Notes under the pieces: model-generated
Databases searched by the model: none
Seen by the model: the letters and a program-made list of their open reading frames with translations, nothing else
What the model was told of the DNA's origin: nothing
Position numbers and translations under genes: made by a program
In this document: positions 8,313-12,151 of the stretch, in pieces
How positions within the stretch are numbered: the stretch's first letter is position 1
Layout: each line of letters starts with the position of its first letter
Origin: Cristatella mucedo
Taxonomy: Eukaryota > Bryozoa > Phylactolaemata > Cristatellidae
Assembly: GCA_009760855.2 (NCBI GenBank)
Contig: WPIO01000677.1
Span: 1-12,151, forward strand
DNA: 12,151 bases
Direction: 5' to 3'

Positions 8313-8442
8313 GGAGCCTGCATACGATACATACATACGAACTACACGCTCCCTTGACCTTACGGTCACAAGTCAGGAGCCGGCATACAATACATACATA
8401 CATACGAACTACACGCACCCTTGACCTTAAGGTCACAAGTTT
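8313..8442 (-). repeat. Duplicated polypurine-tract/LTR junction, two units of 63 and 67 bp
   Basis: Two tandem copies (8313-8375 and 8376-8442) each contain, on the minus strand, a palindromic GTGACC..AAGGTCA segment, a purine-leaning CAAGGG, and then the LTR start TGTAGTTCGTATG. Plus-strand DNA synthesis is primed next to the LTR in this class of element, so the region just before TGTAGTT is where the polypurine tract should be; here it is weak. The two units differ by few bases plus one CATA repeat, so the duplication looks recent. The right-hand LTR ends before this point and cannot show whether it is shared. Confidence 0.65.
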
Positions 8443-8491
8443 GCAGCACCAACACATGTAGCTGCAAGGTACAGAGCAGCAATGAGCAAGT

Positions 8492-10069
8492 CTATCCGGT
8501 CAGGATATAGTCGTCGTACCGGCGGGGAAGTGTCACAGCGCGCCTGGGCCGCTGTACTGGTTCAGCTCTGTCCCCTTCAGGTGCAGGGGGCGCCTCTTCC
8601 TGCCCTGGTACGAGGCGCAAGTCGGACACGTGGCGACGCACACCGTTGATCTCGATTCCCACGCCCTGCCCCTCACTTGTTACCGTGCCCTCGGGCCACT
8701 CGGTCGTACAACGTGTGCCGGCAGGCTTCACAAAGACTCGCTGGCCGACAGCATATTGAGCAGTCCTCGGGCCCTGATCTGTCTGTGCTCTGAAGAGGGG
8801 GCTTTTTCACTCATAGGAGAACAGCCTTCTGCAGGGCACCGATTCCTCGTGCAACGCGGCTGTTGGCGAGATGTTGTACCAATACACCATCATCAGGACG
8901 TTCTTGCCCGTGCGAGCCGCCATTCCCTTGATGGTCCTGTGGTTTCGCTCAACGATGCCGTTGCCGGAGGGTTTATAGGCGCAACGGTATATGGGCTCCA
9001 CGCCCCAACGGTCGCAAAGACTGCGAAGAGCTGTTGAGCGAAAGCTCGCACCGTTGTCCATGAGCAGCTGCTGCGGAGGGCCACGCTCCCTAAAAATTTC
9101 GCCCAGATTTTGCACCAAAGAGATTTTTTCTCCCTCGTCGGGTATTCGCCTCCAAATAGCGAAACGGCTTGGTCCACAATCTACCACGGTCAGATATTTT
9201 TGGCCCTTGAAATGCGTTACGTCGCAGGCCAGGTGCTGCCAATTCTCGCTTACATCCAGCACGCCTGCACTCCATGCGACTGGTGCAGGATCGATCGACT
9301 TGCATCGAGGGCAAGCCTTCACGATGGCTTCGACGTCCTTCCGCCGGATAGTAGCTTTCGGATGGCACATTCTGGCAAGGTACAGTGTCCTGTCAACTCC
9401 AAAGTGGTGAAGGCTGTGGAAACTCTTTAGGTCGACGCCGACCGCCGGCGAAGACGCCTGCTCTGGAACAGCGAGACAGCTTACAGTCGCCCTCGTCCAT
9501 TTCTGAGAGACGCGGGTCAGCTGGTCGGCTTTATTGTTGGATGATCGCACTAGGACTACGGAAGCCTTCAGTCCACACTCTGACACCGTGTCGGCTATCA
9601 GTGCTAGCCTGCGTTTGATAAGCGCCTCTCCCATGCCGTGGGCTCGTACAGGCTTATCTCCAACCAGCAGTGACTGTAGCCATCCGTGAACAGTTGCTGA
9701 ATCTGTCCGAATCTCCACCTGTCGTAATGACCAAGAAATGGCCAGATTGAGGCCCTTGATGATAGCCTCCAGCTCCGCAAGATTGATGTGGGCTACGTCG
9801 TCAGCTTTTCGCAGCCAGGAGGCATCCTCGATGATTCTTCCTCCTATATCCAGGCATGTGCCGATAGCAAGGCTGCTGGCATCACACCAGAGGATGCCAC
9901 TATCCAGATTCGGCACATTCCAAATGCCTGAAACTGGATCGTAGGCATGCAATCGCTGCATCAACTCACCCGCCATGGCTATGACATTTTCACCAACGAC
10001 CGAGTCCCAACCGACATCGCCAGCAGCTCGCTTTAGGTAGCTGCAGGCCGGGCGAAGCCAGCCTGCGAT
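8492..10069 (-). pseudogene. pol: RNase H and integrase, with an in-frame TGA
   Basis: This is the longest intact stretch of pol. The frame is open from about 10069 to a TGA at 8807-8809 and then continues in the same frame to a TAG at 8492-8494. Counting from the Met at 9974-9976, RNase H shows Asp32 (LWCDASS), Glu68 (LAELE), Asp92 (RTDSAT) and Asp151 (NKADQLT), the four metal-binding positions. Integrase follows with His187-x3-His191 and Cys222-x2-Cys225 (HHCC zinc finger), Asp252 (CDVTHF), Asp307 (MDNGASF) and Glu343 (GIVERN); Asp307 and Glu343 are exactly 35 residues apart (DD35E). After the TGA, about 105 codons encode an SH3-like tail (NGVRRHVSDLR) and an Arg/Pro-rich end; there is no chromodomain. 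RNase H removes template RNA, and integrase joins the DNA copy to the host chromosome. The N-terminal junction with RT has a one-base frame change near 10070. Confidence 0.93.
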
Positions 10070-10850
10070 TGGGAAAATGCCCGATCAGCTGCCCGCACCA
10101 CGAAAACAGCTGGCGTCGCGATGGGGCGTTAGGCAATGCGCTCACCACGTTATCACGGCGCCAACGAAGCTCCTCACCTTCCTTTGGCCTGCATACTCGA
10201 AGGCCAAGGACCCTTCCGCCAGCGAGGCTTTCTGGCGGCTTAGCCTCCAAACCAAATGTTCGTAGCAAGTCGATTACCTCACCATTCGAGACGACGCTGT
10301 TATTGACAACAATATCGTCGACAAACGAATCGGTACCAGCACGAACTCGCTCATCCATGGACAAGACCTTTGTCAGAATCGCGGTCATTATTTTCAGGGC
10401 GACATTAAGTCCGAAACCTAGTCGTGTGAGGCAGTACCGACGGCCTTTGTACTCCACGACCTGATATTTGCCAGAGAGCGGGATCAACATGCACCTGCAA
10501 GTATGCTTTTCGCAGGTCAATTATGCTCACGCTCTCGCCCAGCCGTCGCCACGCTCTGAGCTTGGTGCTACACACATCACCACCAGCCGTGTGACTCGAG
10601 ATAAACTGATTAAGTTCTCGGTAGTCCATCACGGGCCTCACTTTGCCCTTACTTGCCTGTACGACGGCCATTAGAGGGACCAGGCCACCACAATGACCAG
10701 CGAACGGCTGCAACCAGCCTTCCTTGATCCACTCTTCCACCTCCTTTTCGTAGTCGGCACGAATTTCCTCTCCCACATGATAAGAAGCGAAATGGTTAGT
10801 CAATTGGGGGGACGACACAACGATTCGTCCACTCCCACTTGACTGACCAG
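10070..10850 (-). pseudogene. pol: reverse transcriptase in two frames
   Basis: This RNA-dependent DNA polymerase copies the element transcript. The first frame (about 10850-10470) carries GWLQPF, then KVRPVMDYRELN, then SIIDLRKAYLQVHV, whose Asp (codon 10516-10518) is the first catalytic residue. At about 10469 the homologous reading passes to another frame; an extra A in a short A run explains the change. The second frame (10469-10070) carries the Arg-Leu-Gly-Phe-Gly-Leu-Asn block and FVDDI, whose two Asp codons lie at 10314-10319, then the thumb. FVDDI is a conservative form of the usual YVDDI. A further one-base change near 10070 leads into RNase H. All catalytic residues are intact, so the damage is recent or is sequencing error. 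Confidence 0.92.
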
Positions 10851-10993
10851 CGCCCCTTATGGAATACTGCCTTGAAGTCCTTGTCATCAATCAGTACGTC
10901 AGCGGCCGACGATGCTACAGCACGTTTGACACTAGGAGACGCCACTACTGCTGCCTCGGGACGGTGTGTGGCTCTGGAACTCCCCTTTGGCAC
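10800..10993 (-). pseudogene. pol: linker between protease and reverse transcriptase
   Basis: A short open segment in a third frame joins the protease to the RT. It contains SSRATHRPEAAVV and then a block with Trp-Ser-Val-Lys-Trp-Glu-Trp, which matches the aromatic segment that precedes the RT start in related Gypsy polyproteins. It has no enzymatic motif of its own. The frame changes on both sides: near 10990 against the protease frame and within 10800-10850 against the RT frame. A run of six G at 10806-10811 is a likely place for the second. Confidence 0.7.
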
Positions 10994-11325
10994 ATGAACT
11001 CAACTTGACCAGCGGAGGGACCGATAATCACGCCACCTAGGAGTTCAATGGCATCCATACCGAGTAGTAACCCAAAACCAGGAAGAACATCTGACACAAG
11101 GCAGTCCAGCACTATGGTTCGTCCGCAAAGGGCTACCGTAGCGACGCACGTGGACTTGCAGACAGCCGTGGCTCCATTCATCATCACAACTTCCTCGCAC
11201 GCTCGCCTCACCCTCGCGGGGTCCGCAAGCGTCGCCGAAATGATGGACTTCGAGCACCCAGTATCCACGAGCGCAGACGCCTCGGAGTTTTCGATGAGGA
11301 CACGTACCGAAGGAAGGCGCGCCAT
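10945..11325 (-). pseudogene. pol: aspartic protease (retropepsin-like)
   Basis: This enzyme cuts the gag-pol polyprotein. The open frame has 126 codons. ALVDTGCSKSII at residues 18-29 holds the catalytic Asp21-Thr-Gly, and a hydrophobic stretch ending in GLLLGMDAIELLGG near residues 84-97 matches the second conserved part of retroviral-type proteases, which work as dimers with one DTG per subunit. The Met at the start is not necessarily the mature start, because the protein should be released from a polyprotein. The frame lies one base off the preceding gag frame; in some Gypsy elements this junction is a programmed frameshift, but the many other frame changes here make a plain indel equally likely. 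Confidence 0.87.
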
Positions 11326-11882
11326 AACGGAGGGGAAGCACCGGCGCAGTAATGCGTGCTCTCCCCTACTCGTTTGTTGGCCAGTTTTGGTAAGACGGCC
11401 CGATCCGAGCAGTTAGCAGCGAGATGTTGAATGCTCCCACAGACGTAACAGTGCCTCCCGCGACCACGGCGCGCCGCTTTAGAAGGACAATCACGGCGTA
11501 AGTGCCCGATCGCCTTGCATAGGAAAACACACAACATCTCTGTTTATTCGGTGCCTGGGGAGGCCATCCCGAACGAGAACCGGATGTGAAGCAACTTTCT
11601 GCCGCCTTCGGAATGCTGACGCTTGCCTTCACTATGACCCGAGCCTTCTCGACAAGAACATCCGCAGGCATTTCCGCGAGGTTGCATGAGGCTTGGAGGT
11701 GCCTCTTTGCGGCCTCCGGCAGCCCAGCGATAAAGGCACATTTGACAAAATCACCGGCCACCAGCCTAGCCACCGATTCAAGTCCGCCCAAAAGCCATCC
11801 ACATTTTCACCTTCAGCAAGGCGACGCGAGGCGAATTCCTCGTAGGCATCGAAGCGATTCGGCGAGAATGCTGCCAGCAGCG
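11326..11882 (-). pseudogene. gag: capsid C-terminal part and zinc-knuckle nucleocapsid, truncated
   Basis: This is the structural protein that packages element RNA. Reading leftwards, a short frame at 11882-11790 carries Phe-Asp-Ala-Tyr-Glu-Glu-Phe and a Glu-Gly-Glu-Asn stretch, typical of the retrotransposon gag capsid domain. The next frame (11791 leftwards) carries ARLVAGDFVKCAFIAGLPE. A basic Ser/Ala stretch follows, then two zinc knuckles. The first, ending CKAIGHLRRDC near 11530-11487, is split by a one-base change near 11535; the second, CYVCGSIQHLAANC at 11409-11450, has intact C-x2-C-x4-H-x4-C spacing. The N-terminal half of gag is absent: at 11883 the coding sequence meets LTR sequence. 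Three frame changes lie at about 11783, 11535 and 11320, each consistent with one missing base. Confidence 0.87.
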
Positions 11883-12151
11883 CTCATCGACCCCACACTG
11901 TGCCACCGGACGACCATGATGGTGAAATCCACAATCTGGCCGCCAGCTTGGTCCATGCCACATCAAAAGGATCGGACCACAGCAGTGGCACTGGCCGACC
12001 CTGGTGATGGTGGTGAATCCGCCATTGGCCACCAGTGGTACCGGCCGGCTGTCATACCACATCACAGGCGGACCAAAGCTGGGGCACCGGCCCCTTTGGT
12101 GGGCTTTAACAGAGCACCAGTACCTATCAGAGAGCCTGCATACGATACATA
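11883..12151 (-). repeat. 5' LTR of the Gypsy element, partial, U3 part only
   Basis: This aligns along its whole length with 8071-8334 of the left LTR in the same orientation, from CTCATCGACC to the CATACGATACATA motif at the window edge. The tandem array and hairpin sequences are recognisable. Differences are dominated by single-base gains and losses. The inner part, equivalent to 7936-8070 with the polyA signal and R-U5, is missing. The outer end would lie about 12 bases beyond the window if the single-junction LTR form applies. Confidence 0.85.

Larger units (their letters stand above)
7936..8413 (-). repeat. 3' LTR of the Gypsy element
   Basis: On the minus strand the LTR begins TGTAGTT and ends AACTACA, perfect 7-bp terminal inverted repeats with TG...CA ends. 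The inner (U3) end is ambiguous: AACTACA occurs on the plus strand at both 8340-8346 and 8407-8413 because the junction is duplicated, giving an LTR of 411 or 478 bp. Going leftwards it contains a CATA-rich stretch, a tandem repeat array (8088-8280) shared with the other LTR, a GC-rich TATA-less part and the polyA signal at 7985-7990, with about 50 bp of R-U5 after it. The flank outside is CTCGG. Confidence 0.75.
7936..12151 (-). mobile_element. Ty3/Gypsy LTR retrotransposon, rearranged and frame-disrupted
   Basis: Same-direction repeats at 7936-8413 and 11883-12151 bracket minus-strand retroelement coding sequence in the order gag (CCHC), protease (DTG), reverse transcriptase (FVDDI), RNase H, integrase (HHCC, DD35E). 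The placement of integrase after RNase H, together with the integrase sequence, fits Ty3/Gypsy and excludes Copia; no envelope gene is present between pol and the 3' LTR. The 3' LTR, at the left, is complete. The 5' LTR runs out of the window about a dozen bases before its expected outer end. The copy lacks R-U5, the primer-binding site, the leader and the gag N-terminus, and it changes reading frame seven times. Target-site duplications cannot be checked because the far end is outside the window. Confidence 0.92.

Noticed and set aside
8630-9944. Several plus-strand open frames of 70-140 codons opposite RNase H-integrase
   Set aside because: They are antisense shadows of the well-supported minus-strand pol and contain no domain.

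Overview
The window is repeat-rich metazoan nuclear DNA. There are no prokaryotic operons or ribosome-binding sites. It holds a fragment of an animal-type CR1/L2-superfamily LINE, a Ty3/Gypsy-type LTR retrotransposon with LTR sequence at both ends, a second LTR-like block, and long stretches with no recognisable gene. An arthropod such as a tick would fit, but that is an impression from the retroelement types; the sequence does not settle the taxon. I see no confident single-copy host gene and no convincing rRNA, tRNA or CRISPR.

Layout. About 1-1075 (minus strand) is the 3' part of a 5'-truncated LINE: the C-terminal half of the reverse transcriptase palm (YADD motif) and the thumb/C-terminal region, split by one frameshift at a T homopolymer. 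About 1076-2899 is unassigned, with two short plus-strand open stretches worth a glance. About 2900-3588 is a probable plus-strand solo LTR: TG...CA ends, 7-bp terminal inverted repeats, an internal tandem duplication and a polyA signal. About 3590-5700 is unassigned apart from hairpins and a weak SINE-like signal. At 5702-5836 is an unusual run of contiguous hairpins, followed by a CpG-rich block (about 5840-6440). About 6480-7935 is unassigned and becomes AT-rich at its right end.

7936-12151 (minus strand) is a Ty3/Gypsy element. Read leftwards from the right end it shows: a partial 5' LTR, a truncated gag with CCHC knuckles, an aspartic protease (DTG), a reverse transcriptase (FVDDI), RNase H, an integrase (HHCC, DD35E) with an SH3-like tail, a duplicated polypurine-tract/LTR junction and a complete 3' LTR. 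All catalytic motifs are present, but the reading frame changes seven times and one in-frame TGA interrupts the integrase tail. The 5' LTR is joined directly to the middle of gag, so R-U5, the primer-binding site and the gag N-terminus are missing. The copy cannot be autonomous as written. Much of the indel damage lies toward the right end, so part of it may be sequencing or assembly error.

The features form no joint pathway; they are independent transposable-element insertions. The most unusual things in the window are the contiguous hairpin cluster at 5702-5836, the tandem hairpin-bearing repeats inside the Gypsy LTR, and the duplicated PPT-U3 junction. I found no evidence for a new biological system.
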